Assembly (NCBI RefSeq): GCF_026213295.1
Contig: NC_079425.1
Location: 14,122,004 to 14,186,003, forward strand
Direction of reading: 5' to 3'
DNA length: 64,000 nucleotides
From: Gadus chalcogrammus
Lineage: Eukaryota; Chordata; Actinopteri; Gadiformes; Gadidae
In this document: positions 34,206 through 45,833 of the stretch, piece by piece
How the letters are laid out: each line of letters begins with the position of its first letter
How positions within the stretch are numbered: position 1 is the stretch's first letter
Translations under genes and position numbers: made by a program
The notes under the pieces: generated by a model
Seen by the model: the letters and a program-made list of their open reading frames with translations, nothing else
Databases searched by the model: none
Told to the model about the DNA's origin: nothing

Positions 34206-36294
34206 CACACATTCTTGGTAAATTATTTAGGAAAGAACAGCTGATACAGCGGTAATAAGTTGTACTTTTAAATCAATGCATCAGCAAACACATATTTTCT
34301 AAACACACACCGTACAGCAAACACATATTTTCTTGACATAGACATCGTGTACAAGCCCATAACTTTTAGGATTGATGAGTATTTGATCGTGAGAAAACAT
34401 TGGTTTACCACGAGTGAGAGTTTAAAAGAATGAATGAATGCGGGCGCACGTGTGTGTGTGTGTGTGTGTAAAATAATTCATGAATGCGGGCGCGCGTGTT
34501 TGCGTCCATCCGTTTAAACACACGCAACCTAAACACGTAACGCATAATACAGTCCATGGCAATGTATATTAACGGGGGGACACATGCATATTAGGAACAC
34601 GAGTCGATAACGATAATGCATACAACACTGGTACGAAACAATGTTTGTTAATGTATTGCGTATATCATTAAATAGAACCACAGTTACCGCATATCATATG
34701 TGTGTTAAGTTTTCTTTGCAGAAATTTATTTGAGGTCTCAGTATTTCTGAAGTTGTGGAAGAAAACGCTATTCACTACATGTGAGGTCAACAGTGAGGTC
34801 GTCCTTCCTCACACATCGTTACTGGTTCCTTAAGATCAACTAGGAACTAAATAAGCTAAATTATACGACACGTCAACTGCACATTATAAAGATCACTGAA
34901 TTTGTGAGGTTAGTGGGCACTGAAGCACAGATAGTAAAAATGCAAGCACCAGTTTACAGACCCAGGGCGTAGTCACCAATTGATGGAGTACCCGTGGCGG
35001 TGGGTAGTACCTTTCGCCAGTGCGATGAAGCCCAATAACCAGCCAATTTCCTCAGACTCCTCCTCTCTCCAGGAAGAAAGGGCGTCCCAACAGGTAAAAT
35101 GGCTTAGAGTAAGCTTTTGGTCAGTAAATACCCAACAAAAACCTTGCATACGACCGTCTCACCTCCGGTGTGTTTTAGGATTTAAGCAGAGCGCCAAACC
35201 CCCTCCAGCCTGCCGGAGGGGAGTGAATAAGCAGCCAGGCCTGTGCTACCCTTCAGCCCGACAGCACGCCAAGTCCCTTAATTGGCTCCCAAACCGCTAA
35301 ATGTTTGACACTGCCGGTGTATTGTAAATAACACGCGGTCTCGGCGGGGGAATGGGGCTCCCACACCCAGGGCAAAGCAAGCCAGAGATGGCTTTAAGCA
35401 CGGCACTGAGGGGCGAGGAGCTGTGATCCAAGCTTTGATTTGATTAGCCATCCCATCACCGGGATACTGGACCACGCCGTGTTGGGCTAACAGATTAAAT
35501 GGTTGTGAACTCAATGAGCCACCGTGACAAACATCACTCAATCTAAAGCAAGGGCAGCTTCTCTTCATGTTCCTCTAAAATACACCAGATATAAACAGAT
35601 AAGTAGTAATAACAACATCATAATAATGATAATAATTCAAATGTCAGGCACACATCAATTATTGAGCAGACATTTAAAGGCATAGGTCAGTGCCACCACT
35701 CAAAAGGCCATCCAAGCCCCTGGTATCCATGGCGATCGGTCAACCACTCGGCTAATTGATCAACACACACGTTCTACATTAAAGACTTGTCTAATTATGA
35801 TCGCATGGATACTTGCTATAGATTCACACAGTTCTATTAACCAGATAAATGTTGTTCTGGTAGTGGGAAAAGATAAACTAGGAGGAGTAGAGTGTGGTTG
35901 TGTGTTTATTGATTTCATGCTGGAATGGGTACTTCTTGTGTTTACAGACCCAGCAGTTGCATCGAAAGGCCATACCCACTGGACCAGTTTCATCAAAGGT
36001 TTCGGGAATCAAACCACATTACTGTTTGAGAGGATAAACAATCTGTTATAAGCAAAAAAAAAAAAAATCTCACAAAAGATATCCTGCGCACTCCACGCCC
36101 CAGATGTACACACTCTGAAAACAAGTTAAAGTTAGAAACAGACGAGGAGTCGGCAAGACACGATCTCAGTGGAGGCCGGGCTGGCGCTTTTATTTTGGCT
36201 TAACAAGGAGATGAGTGTTGAGACCGTGCGGTCCTCCAGAGAGGAGAGACATCGATCACCACAGAAACATGTCCCAGAACTATAGAATACATAC
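34206..36294. other. intron 4 sequence, no gene seen
   Basis: A short GT run sits at 34451-34469 among GCGCGTG words that may extend the fragment on the left. The block 34975-35570 is GC-richer with an open frame 34980-35300 that runs through a CAACAG|GTAAAA site, but no domain was recognised. Positions 35570-36294 hold ordinary AT-rich sequence with a run of A at about 36055-36067. Confidence 0.4.
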
Positions 36295-36765
36295 ACAGTT
36301 AGTGACGATAGCCAGCATCCAGGGGAACTACAATAGTTAGGAGGGAGGTCGGCATCCAGGAGAACTACAATAGTTAGGAGGGAGGTCGGCATTAAGGAGA
36401 ACTATAATAGTTAGGAGAGAGGTCGGCATCAAGGAGAACTACAATAGTTAGGAGGGAGGTCTACATCCAGGAGAAAAACAGTAAAGACTGAGTTGGTGAG
36501 GATAGCCAGCATCCAGGAGAACTACAGTAAACACTGAGTTAGTTGGAATGGCCAGAATTCAGGAGAACTACAGTTAACACTGAGTAAATGGGGATATACA
36601 GCATCCAGGAGAACTACATTAAACACTGTGTTAGTGGGAAAGGCCAGAGACCAGGGGAACTACAGTGAACACTTGGTTAGTGAGGATGGAAGCCAGCACC
36701 CAGGCAAATTACAGTAAATACTGAGTTAGTGAGGATAGTCAGCATCCAGGCGAACTCTGAATTAG
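36295..36765. repeat. compound minisatellite: 37-bp and 46-bp versions of one unit
   Basis: The phrase CATCCAGGAGAACTAC or close variants recurs at least 11 times. The first spacings are about 39, 37, 37 and 37 bases; from about 36463 on they are 46, 45, 46, 46, 48 and 47. The short unit carries CAATAGTTAGGAGGGAGGTC, and the long one CAGTAAACACTGAGTTAGTG then AGGATAGC. Both share the CATCCAGG core, so the long and short forms are versions of one unit differing by 9 bases plus substitutions. Confidence 0.9.
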
Positions 36766-38130
36766 CAAGGGTAGAATACGATGATAGAGTGGCTGGTTTC
36801 TGCATCTCCAGAGAATAAAATGTTTGGCAATTTACTAGCACTTTCTGGTTGAAGGCTCCTCGTGGGTCACACTGGTTGGTATTCGGTGTGTAAACTTGAA
36901 ATATGAAACTTCATTCGCTGGTCAATCTATACATGTGCATTCCCTGATTCTGAATGTAAATTGGGTGGAATTAGCCTAGTATGAAATGACCCCCACTCTG
37001 TATTGAAAACTGAGCCGAAAACCGATGAGCTGAGCATTGAATTCATGAATACGTTCATCAGTTTAGCTCTGTATTCCCTGAGGCTTTCACCAGCTGGGAG
37101 CAGAAGTTATGTAAACAGACAGATTGGGTTAAGAGGTACAGGTGTAAGTCCTGGAGGAGCTGGAATGCCAATCAACCATGGCTCATCTTGTGTTTCAAGC
37201 ACCTAATAAGAGTATCAATCCAAGAAAAACATACAGGTTTAAGTAATGCATGTGGAAAGTGTGTGGAAGACACTTGGAATACACAAACTAATTAACTGAG
37301 GATGCGACCTGCAATTTGTCCTTTAAATCATTGCAAAAAATGCTTGAACATTTGATTAAATAAAAGATTTGGATTGACTGATTTGTATTCCCAGAGACTA
37401 CAGATACTAAGCATTGCAGAAGTTACTGTGCCTACCAAAATGTATATTCTCATGTTCACTAGTCCGTATCAAGTCTGTGCAACATATCCTTAGACTAGGT
37501 AATGAACTACAATCATACTCATACCTTAGTGACTCCACTTACATTACCGTACATTTTATTGTATTAAATTATAAAACTCGTCCCATTGTGAGGCAATGGG
37601 ACGAGGGACAATGGTGGCATCTTAACACGATCGATACACTATTAAATGGTGGTATGCAGAACTGTAGGAAGGCCCACTTTTCAGAGATATTGCAAATAAA
37701 ATATAATGGATGCTATTTAGCGGCTAAGTAGGTAAACATACAGCAACTATCGCTATCAGCGATGCTCTCTATATGATAGATCTGTATGTGCAGTACAGCA
37801 GCATTAGTAGGAGTCCAGGGCTACAGATGATGGAGTGCCTCTAGATTTTCCTCCATTTTGTCCCAACGTGTCTCAGCACTTTTATGGAGACAAGATGCAT
37901 CTCAAATAAAACAATGTATAAGGTGAATTATTGTGACGGTAGATCAGCCACGTCAGTCCATGTTTAATGTGCAGTAGTAGGCAATGAATTTATCTTAGAT
38001 AAAAGGAAAGAAAGAAATTGGGAGAAAACTAATTTAGGAGCCTGAAAATCACCCTTTGGTTGCAGTCTTTACAAATGTAATATTATAATTTAAAAAGCCA
38101 ATGAAATACCCTTTCAGTTACTAAAATAAT
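36766..38130. other. intron 4 sequence, no gene seen
   Basis: Complex AT-rich sequence. The open frames at 37003-37206 and 37414-37731 have no recognisable domains and no supporting splice structure. Confidence 0.45.
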
Positions 38131-38313
38131 GAAGGGAGGGGGGTGAAGTCTAGTGGTTAACTACCATCGAAAAAAGGTTGAGGGTTCCAACCCCAAGGTC
38201 TGCTATATTGCAGACTTCAGCAAAAGGACAAAACCCTTCGACCCCACCTGCTACTTAAGGACATGCAACTGAATTCATTGCAAGTGGCTTTGTTTCAAAG
38301 CATGCGATACATC
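38131..38313 (+). mobile_element. tRNA-derived SINE
   Basis: The head contains an A-box-like TAGTGGTTAAC (38151-38161) and a B-box-like GGTTCCAACC (38183-38192), the spaced internal promoter of a tRNA gene. It continues with AAGGTCTGCTATATTGCAGA, CTTCAGCAAAAGGACAAAAC and CATTCATTGCAAGTGGCTTT, matching the body and tail of a common fish SINE family. The copy is diverged (the tail is degraded) and no clear poly-A or duplication was seen. Confidence 0.8.
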
Positions 38314-39892
38314 TCTAACTGAAGAGGTAGTAATAGTTCAAGACTTAATAATGAAGCTTACCAACACGATGTCAAGCTAAAACAAAGCCACTATCTGTAT
38401 AACGATCCAAAGCATAGCCAACGTAAGATCCAAAGACAAATGCAAATATTTGTTTGTTTCAGGATTTACACTGAACAGTATCTAAATCTTCCACGTCTTA
38501 AGTTTGTATACTAAACAGCCTTTATTTGGCCCTCAAAAACCACCTAGCAATATAAAGCATGGGGATCATTTCTAATTTATATTTGGGGTTTATATTGAAT
38601 TCTATTTTCCATTGTAATATCTCCTTCATTATTTTTTTTGCGTTTTCGGAGCAAATGTTTATTTTTCATGGCACGAAAGCCATTTTTAATTGAACTGAGT
38701 TGAATTGCAGAGACTGAGCAGATGGAGATGGTAGCTGTGGATGATCCTAGGGGTGGAGGAGCCAGGACCCTGAGAGAAGATGTACACAGGAGATCTCAGG
38801 CTTCAATCGAGGCGAGCACGGAGCCAGAACACGTTCACAAGCCCTCTGGTTGGGCTACCGAGGAGGGTCTAGGAGAGGTCATGAGGCTCAATATCAGTAG
38901 TGGTCGTTTTTCTAGGTTAATTTCAGAATAATAAATAATAAATAAATGTATTTTTTTTTTCCTCACAATGTAAAAATCTGTTTAGTATGGTAAGCATATT
39001 TGCTGGTTTTCCTTCCAGTGATTAAAACTGTACTTGTTGTGAGATAAACTTGGCAAATTGAATATTTGCCATGTCAGGGGGGCTATACAAAGGTTAGCAC
39101 AAGCATTTGTTCGCCGGAGATGCCAGACATAAACAGCTCTGACAGGAACATGGAAATCATTGGCTGTCTGCAGGACCAAATATGTTCAACCTTTTTGTTC
39201 CACTGCTGGGGTCTACACAGGGCAGAGACCTCTTCTGCAAAACATAGCCAACACTGCCACTAAGAGGACGGTGAAAGCGTAGCACGGCCAACCAGAGCAT
39301 CTGAAACCACAGGCTTTCAAGCATTGCTGCTGTCACACAGGCACACTTTATACCTTAAAGCTAAGGCAGGAGAGAAGGAAAGAAGGGAAGATGGCCATAT
39401 AAGGAGATTGCTCAGTGCAAGGAGAAGAGGAAGAAGTAGACATGGAAAAGTCCAGAAAACTGTTTTTCATCCAAAATATTGTTTTGGTTTTAAATATACA
39501 TACATATTACATATTATATTCACAACTCTGTCTGCAGACAATTCTGATCTTGCCTTACTCCCTGGGATGAAACATTTAACAGTGCTCACATAGCACATTG
39601 CAACATATATCGCTATTTCCATATAGCACAAAACGATGGTACACGTTGGTTAAAGTTTGAATGCATGTACTTTCTTAAGGCTTTCTTGGCATAAATTAGA
39701 CCCTAACCACGAGAAGGCTAGTGGATGGCTTTTTGGAAATTAAAACTTTTGCTACGATGAACGAACAAGCAGTAATATGGTGTGGATGAATTGGGCTGTG
39801 TTCTCCTGGGCAGTGGGAGCAGTTATGGGTGAATTGCTGGTAGCTCCTTCACTCAGAGGAGTGTAGAGGTGGAGGACCAGGAACAGGCCTTG
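38314..39892. other. intron 4 sequence, no gene seen
   Basis: Complex sequence, more GC-rich near 38700-38930. No repeats or exons were recognised with confidence. Confidence 0.4.
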
Positions 39893-40027
39893 ACTATAAT
39901 CAGGGACAGCAGCCATCATAGTCAGAAACTGTTTACTCTGCTACCGTCTGGCAAACGGTACCGGAGAATCCGCAACAAAACCACCAGGATCAGGGATAGC
40001 TTTTTCCACAAATCACAAGACATCTGA
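39893..40027 (+). pseudogene. LINE reverse-transcriptase ORF C-terminal fragment
   Basis: A 44-codon stretch ending in a stop reads TIIRDSSHHSQKLFTLLPSG followed by KRYRRIRNKTTRIRDSFF. The pattern LF.LLPSG.RYR.IR..T.R..NSFF is typical of the extreme C-terminus of ORF2 in CR1/L2/Rex-like non-LTR retrotransposons. Only the end is present, as expected for a 5'-truncated copy, and the exact clade cannot be decided. Confidence 0.7.
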
Positions 40028-41692
40028 ACCGGCACACCATGCTCCAATACAAATTACCTGCATTGATGAGGAGGGCTTGGAAAACGAAAACATATCTGGT
40101 AGCAATGACTGTGACTCACTGCCTGATTTTGTTGGGCATTTGACAAAGAAAGAACTTGGACTGAACTGAACACATTTACAAGAGGGGAGTGGAAAATGAA
40201 TTGTGCTGAAGGGGAACCTGTTTGGACATAATATCCGCCTCTCCTTCTATATTTCAGGGTTTATTTTTGCAACCCGTTTGCAATCGCTAGGAAGGACGCC
40301 GGCGATTGTTTTCAGTGATTTGAACACTTCAAATTTACTATTCACAGCGACGGCCGTCTGGCCGCTCTGCCGCTACCGAACGCCACTCAATTCTTAAACA
40401 ATAGCCATTTTATTGCTATTGGACATGGGATTGCCAAGCTGCCCAATATTACGGTGCCACCACTGGTGATTTAGGCCTATGAGAAGTCAATTGAACCACA
40501 TAAACACTGTTATTTAACCACAACCAATAAATGAGTAGAAGAGAATGATGACAGAAACGTGTAGCATACTGTTAGCCATATGCGATGGCAACACAAAATA
40601 TTCTAGTGTGTCCAAAGCTGATTGATTAATTCATAAAATCAAGAGATCCAACTGCATTTTCAACAAAGCTTCAAATTTAGAAGTTATTAACCTTCAATTA
40701 AATTCTTTAGGGAAAGTTTGATGAATGTCAAACACGGAAAATCACCAACCTATTTTCTGGCATAAGCCATTTGACATCTCCTTGCTTCCACTGTGTTACC
40801 ATGAAGCTGCAAGCACATTCCATGTCGGCGTCATACAGGATTTTTTTACAAGCGATTCACACTCTATGGAAAATAGACTATAGAATGTGAAGAAAGAACC
40901 TTTTTCTTCATTCAGACTTACTTGCACTTCGTATATTCAAAAGGAGCAGAAACCTGTTCTGTTGAAGTTCTGGAAATTTCCCAAAGGGGATAAAAAGATG
41001 ACATTCTCCTCTGTCAAACCTCACTAGCACCTAAGCTTATGCAGCTCTCGACACCTAAAGCGGTGCAGTCAGCGCAGGAGCCCTTGGTGAGGCAAGGCCA
41101 TGGGGAGATGGGAGGGTTGGAAGCTAAGTGAGTAAATGGAAACGGAGCGTCTGAGCTCCTCAGCTGGGAGTCCGTGTGGAGAGGCTGGAAGGGCCTGGCA
41201 CAGTGGGCCCTGTGAGCTGCTGTACCGGCTCCGTTACTTTGTCTGACCCCTCCCTGCCCAACACCCTGCCAACAACCACCGAAGGCCCAGCGCTTCACAT
41301 CAAACAACATCAGCCTCATTACCCAAGCCTCCCGCCAACCAGAACAGGCAGGGAAGATGAAGCCTTGCATACCGACAGCACCCACATACACACAGGTCAT
41401 CCTTGAAGCATGGAAACCTGCCGCCCTCTTCCTCTTCCCCTCTGACATGACACTCGATTAATCCACGATTAGAACCCAATACATTCAGTTCCTAATCAGC
41501 AATGGGCCATTCATCGCAAAGATCGTGATTTTTTTAAGATACAATTTACCTTGAGATTATGTATTGTAATTTGGTAAAGGTTTTTATTACACAAGAAATT
41601 TTAATACATGTACATATTGTGATTCTTGTCACATTTGACATTTTTTAAAAGGAAACAAAAAATGTAATGCATCATCAATAAAATATTTAAAA
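40028..41692. other. intron 4 sequence; possible hAT right end near 40.47 kb
   Basis: At about 40455-40470 ACGGTGCCACCACTG has the form of a hAT right terminus, without a partner. The block 41010-41450 is GC-rich with open frames on both strands but no recognised domain. Confidence 0.35.
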
Positions 41693-42538
41693 AGGTCCCA
41701 TGGCATGAAAATCTCACTTTATGAGGTTTTCTAACATTAATAGTTCCCCTAGCCTCCCTATGGTCCCCCAGTGGCTAAAACTTGCATTTGGTGTAAAAAG
41801 AGCACAAGATATCAAGCTCGCCTTTGAAAAAATGGAAGCTCAAGCGTGCTGATTTGGAATGTGGCGCCATATGTCGTCATAAGGGGCCAAGCTACCTCCC
41901 CTTTCTCTGCCTTGCCTGCCCAGAGAATTTGGCCCGTGCGAGCGCCACATGTGTGCGTGTGCGTGTGCGTGTGTGTGCTTGTGATAACACACACTGTAAC
42001 GCAAGTGTTGTAAACTTCTTAGTTATTTGGATAACCGTTCTGCTGTTGGTGTTATTGCACACGTCGGTTCTCACGTCTCTGGTATTTCCACAACGATACT
42101 GTAGTGGGGGTTATCTCAGCCATGGTTTAGAAGGAATTGGTGGAAAGGATATGGATATCTATTTATTATATGATATTATTGAGATATAGAGCTCCAGGTC
42201 TCCCGCCGAGCACCCAGAGTGTCCTAGAATATTTACAGAACACGGCCAAAGGCTGTGTGCGCCTCGCCATTGCGATACATGCACTGTAAACAGAGTGCCT
42301 GTCAGCAAGCTGCTCAGGGCCACACCCCCACCCTCCGCCTTGACCCGCCTCTCTCCTCCTCATTGGCATTAAAGCTACAGACGACAAAACGGCGCGTTTG
42401 GGGAAAGTTCAATGTGCGACTTGCTCGTAGTGGCTGTAATTCTGCACCACGGCTGAAATTCGGGAACGTCTTCAAATGTGTTTGGGGCCCACTAATACCT
42501 ATATTAAAGCATCCATAGAGTAGCATGCCATGAGACCT
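41693..42538. mobile_element. non-autonomous TTAA-type DNA transposon, 846 bp
   Basis: The left end AGGTCCCATGGCATG and the right end CATGCCATGAGACCT form a 15-bp inverted repeat with one mismatch. TTAA follows the right end directly (42539-42542), and a TTAA lies two bases before the left end. The interior matches a widespread fish repeat (CCTCCCTATGGTCCCCCAGT; CTACCTCCCCTTTCTCTGCC; GGCCACACCCCCACCCTCCG). An unusual GTGTGCGTGTGC run is at 41949-41977. The open frames inside are not credible genes. Confidence 0.85.
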
Positions 42539-42991
42539 TTAAAAAAAGAAACTCCATCTTAAGGGACATTCCCAAACATGCATAACTCTTTCCATCTGAA
42601 GAGACTTTGGCAAACTTAAGTGGAACTCTATCGGAAGAGAAACTCTTAGGGGCTCTAGAGGTTACATATTACCCTGAAATCTTTTTTCCCAAACAGTAAA
42701 AGCTGTACCCTACAGCTCTCCACTTCACTGCACTACCCAAGCACTAATTTTTAGCAAGTAGTCGGAGAAGAGAGGAAACGCCCCTGTGGCTAATGAGACG
42801 AGCTGCTAACGAGGACGCGAGCGCTGTACTGGAAAAGCCAACAAGCTCCCCCTCTCTCATAATCCTCAGGTCACCATGTATAGGAGCTTTTGCTTCCCTC
42901 TGATGAGCACGCTGCTGCCCGCATACGACTCACAAGCCCTGGCTCGTTTGACCTCATCTTTTATCCCGCAATCCTGCTGGAAAAGTGCAGT

Positions 42992-43012
42992 CCCCCCCCC
43001 CCCCCCCCCCCC
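42992..43012. repeat. poly-C run, 21 bases
   Basis: An uninterrupted C homopolymer; its length is subject to sequencing error. Confidence 0.9.
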
Positions 43013-43131
43013 AACTTTGCAGGGATTGCTCTGTAAATTAAATTGAGAAAATATAACTAATGCATATGCATGCTATTTGAAATTCGGTAGCTGGGACATT
43101 TTCTCCAGCCGCACAGTCAAAGTTTGGCGAC

Positions 43132-43353
43132 ATGGCACTGTGTAATCTGACTCGAGAAATACGATCAGATCACGCAACCTCCCTCCGTGAGATCCTGTCC
43201 TTAGCGGAGAAAGTGGCAATCACCACCGATGCTTGGAAAGCGTTGATTACGGAGTGATACGTGAACATTCACTTTTTTACTGACTGGGTTGTGCAGAGTG
43301 CGATCCTGCAGACCCGCTCAATACCAGAGAGGCACACTGCGGAAAACATGAAT
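43132..43353 (+). pseudogene. ZBED-type hAT transposase fragment
   Basis: The frame reads REILSLAEKVAITTDAWKAL, then ITE and a TGA stop, then VNIHFFTDWVVQSAILQTRS and IPERHTAENMN. The run 'ITTDxW.......Y..V..HF...W....ILQTR..PE.HTAEN' is the conserved start of the catalytic region in ZBED/Ac-like hAT transposases. The in-frame stop shows it is dead. No terminal repeats were located around it. Confidence 0.8.
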
Positions 43354-45507
43354 TTTTGTTTCCAAAAATGTATTTAAAAAACAAAAATATCTGTTTGCGT
43401 GTGTATGTAAAATTTTATGTTTTTTATATCTTAAACAAAAAGGCGCGCACCATCAATATCCGAATTAAAGAAAGTTAGTCGGCTTACGGCGACACATTTT
43501 GCCCGTTGTAAATTTACATGACAGTAAAAAGTGCAAACACCGCGAACACCACCACCGTCCTATGATACTTTCTACATTTGAGTGCAAAACACCCAAGTAT
43601 TACAGATGCGTTATTTATGCATTATGCATTATTTATATGAAACTGTGAAGGGTTTTATGATAAACCGCGTTGATATCTATCCAAAATGTATCATTACCGT
43701 GTCAAATTAAACCATCATAAAAAATCGTGATAATAATTTCTCTGTGGTAAATCAACATCAACCAAAGTTAGCAACTGCTTCCCGGACACAGGCACGGAGG
43801 GAAAGCATGCAACGCAAGTTTGTTCAATGAAAAACATGACCAAAGGCAGTGACAGCGCCCCAGAGATTTCCCAGCCATGGAAAAGGCCCTCTTATCTGTA
43901 GTGTGAACCAAGTGCAGATACCTCAAGGTTGTGGTGGTGGAATATGGCACGTGGTGCCATATTCAATGTTTATGTCATTCCAAAGTGTCCGGTTAAGTTC
44001 AAAATTGTATATTGGGTTCTTAAGATATCTACCTGTTTGTGATTTATCAAGTTCATATTTTCAACATTGGATTGTATTATCATAATATTTATACAAAGAA
44101 AAAGTGTATAAATACTGATATACTGTTATAACACTGATATCAATTGTCATGATAATTGTGATTCACAATTTTCATTCAGTTTCTCTCTCTATTTCACAAT
44201 TAGAAAAAAATCCTAAACTTGTATTTACAACCCAAATTTATTTATTTGTTAATTTAAAAAAGGGAAGATGCACATCAATTGAAATTTTTACTTTACACTC
44301 AAAATGTAAATGTGCCAGAGTTAGCAAAAAAGCAAATTTTCATCCGCAGTCCCATCATTCCAACCAAGGCGAAAGAAAAAAAGACTTCCCTCCATTTGTA
44401 TTTACTGTGGCTTCAAACGTTATTAGTATTCCGTGTTCATTTCATTAACACACATTCCATTACCATACCTATCTTGTAATTATAAGATAACAAATTTATC
44501 ATAAGTATTGAAATGCAAAATCAAAATGACGGTTGTGTCTTTTTTTTTTCCATTAAGGTAATTGCTTTGCAAAAGGGAGCTTTCGCCTGTGGCAAACTGA
44601 CAAGTAAAGAGTAGTTTGCTGAGGGCCATCTTACCCTAGACAATCTCAGATGTATTGAAGGCCATCGCATTAACAAGAGAATGAAGCAGAGCGTGGGGAC
44701 TCAGGTAAGGGTGCAGATGGGCAGGAACACACAGGCAGATGTAATGATACAGAGCAGTGGTAAATCTTTCCCTTTTGGTAGCAAGATACTGTTGAAAGGG
44801 CAAGACACAAGCAATAATTGGGGCAAGAACTGTTTTGCTCTTTTCAGAAAGGGTTTACTTATCTTAAGCCACAAAAGGACAGAGCATGACCTTGGTTGTA
44901 AATGTGTTGCTTAATGCAACTTTTACTCGCAAAGCACACCAGAGAAATTCAAATTAAAGTAATTATTTTCAGTCGCTGCTTATATTAAGGGTACGATGTT
45001 CTAATGGGGTTTACGTCATCCAAGGGGACTAGGAATATGTCACGAGAGGGTTTACTTCCTGACGTTCTTGGTTCCCAAAGCTTAAAAACAGGATTAAGTA
45101 GCATGGAGTAAGACTCCCTTTTTTATTTCCTATAAATTATATTTTCCTCTCTAATCGTCGGAATACACATTAGCAGGCAAAATCCAACAGTTCTGTATCA
45201 CTGCATCGACAATGCGGCCGTCCCATTATGCGTTCCATTTAGTTTGTTAGATGAACATGTCTAATGTGACAATTATACAGAATTAGGCTGCCTTCCATTA
45301 TAGAGAAAACACAATGCAGGGACTGCAGGCGGAAGACGCCAACACACATGAAGGAGCTGGTGTTGATTGAAAAATTATACACAGCCATCTTCAATTTAGA
45401 TGCTACACGTAAAACATAGCCTATGCAGAGTCATGTAAAAAACGGATGCATTGCATTACCGATGCATTACTGTGCCCAAAGGCAAAGCTGCCCAAGGTCG
45501 TTTCTTT
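43354..45507. other. intron 4 sequence, AT-rich, with a short palindrome
   Basis: An 11-bp perfect inverted repeat with a 3-base loop lies at 43940-43964. Otherwise AT-rich sequence without exons. The overlapping frames at 44149-44479 are AT-composition artefacts. Confidence 0.45.
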
Positions 45508-45515
45508 GTAGAACA

Positions 45516-45825
45516 ATGGTTCTAAACCGGTCTGGCCTCAGGACCCACATTTTCCCATGGTCATTAATTCGAGACCCACTTTCATACCATTCAAACTGAA
45601 CACATTTATTACAAAAAAATGGGCTAGTATAACACACAATGTCATCGTGACCTTTTGAAACATAAATAAACTAATATTTCATAATTTTATTCAAAGCACA
45701 TTACTCTTGTAATAATAAAATCGAAGTAAAAAGTAAAATAAAAGTTCAAATTGATTATTTTTTTACCACACAAACTCTCAACTGGTGGGTCACGAGTCAC
45801 GACCCACCAGTTGAGAAACACTGTG
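45516..45825. mobile_element. short hAT-like element, 310 bp, perfect 8-bp TSD
   Basis: GTAGAACA stands at 45508-45515 and 45826-45833. The left end reads ATGGTTCTAAACCGGTCTGG and the right end, in reverse, CACAGTGTTTCTCAACTGGT, an imperfect inverted pair of the type seen in fish Charlie-like hAT MITEs. Just inside the right end is a 13-bp inverted repeat (CAACTGGTGGGTC and its complement). Confidence 0.85.
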
Positions 45826-45833
45826 GTAGAACA

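Noticed and set aside
34980..35300. 106-codon frame with an internal CAACAG|GTAAAA donor-like site
   Set aside because: No acceptor partner exon, no known domain and composition not protein-like; it could be chance.
36295..36765. Regular repeats reminiscent of a CRISPR array
   Set aside because: The units are contiguous and diverge throughout, with no unique spacers, in a vertebrate intron; it is a minisatellite.
38131..38313. Functional tRNA gene
   Set aside because: A- and B-box-like words are present but no acceptor stem or anticodon arm folds, and the tail matches a SINE.
41014..41448. 144-codon minus-strand frame in a GC-rich block
   Set aside because: No domain, low-complexity start and no splice structure; the opposite strand is also open.
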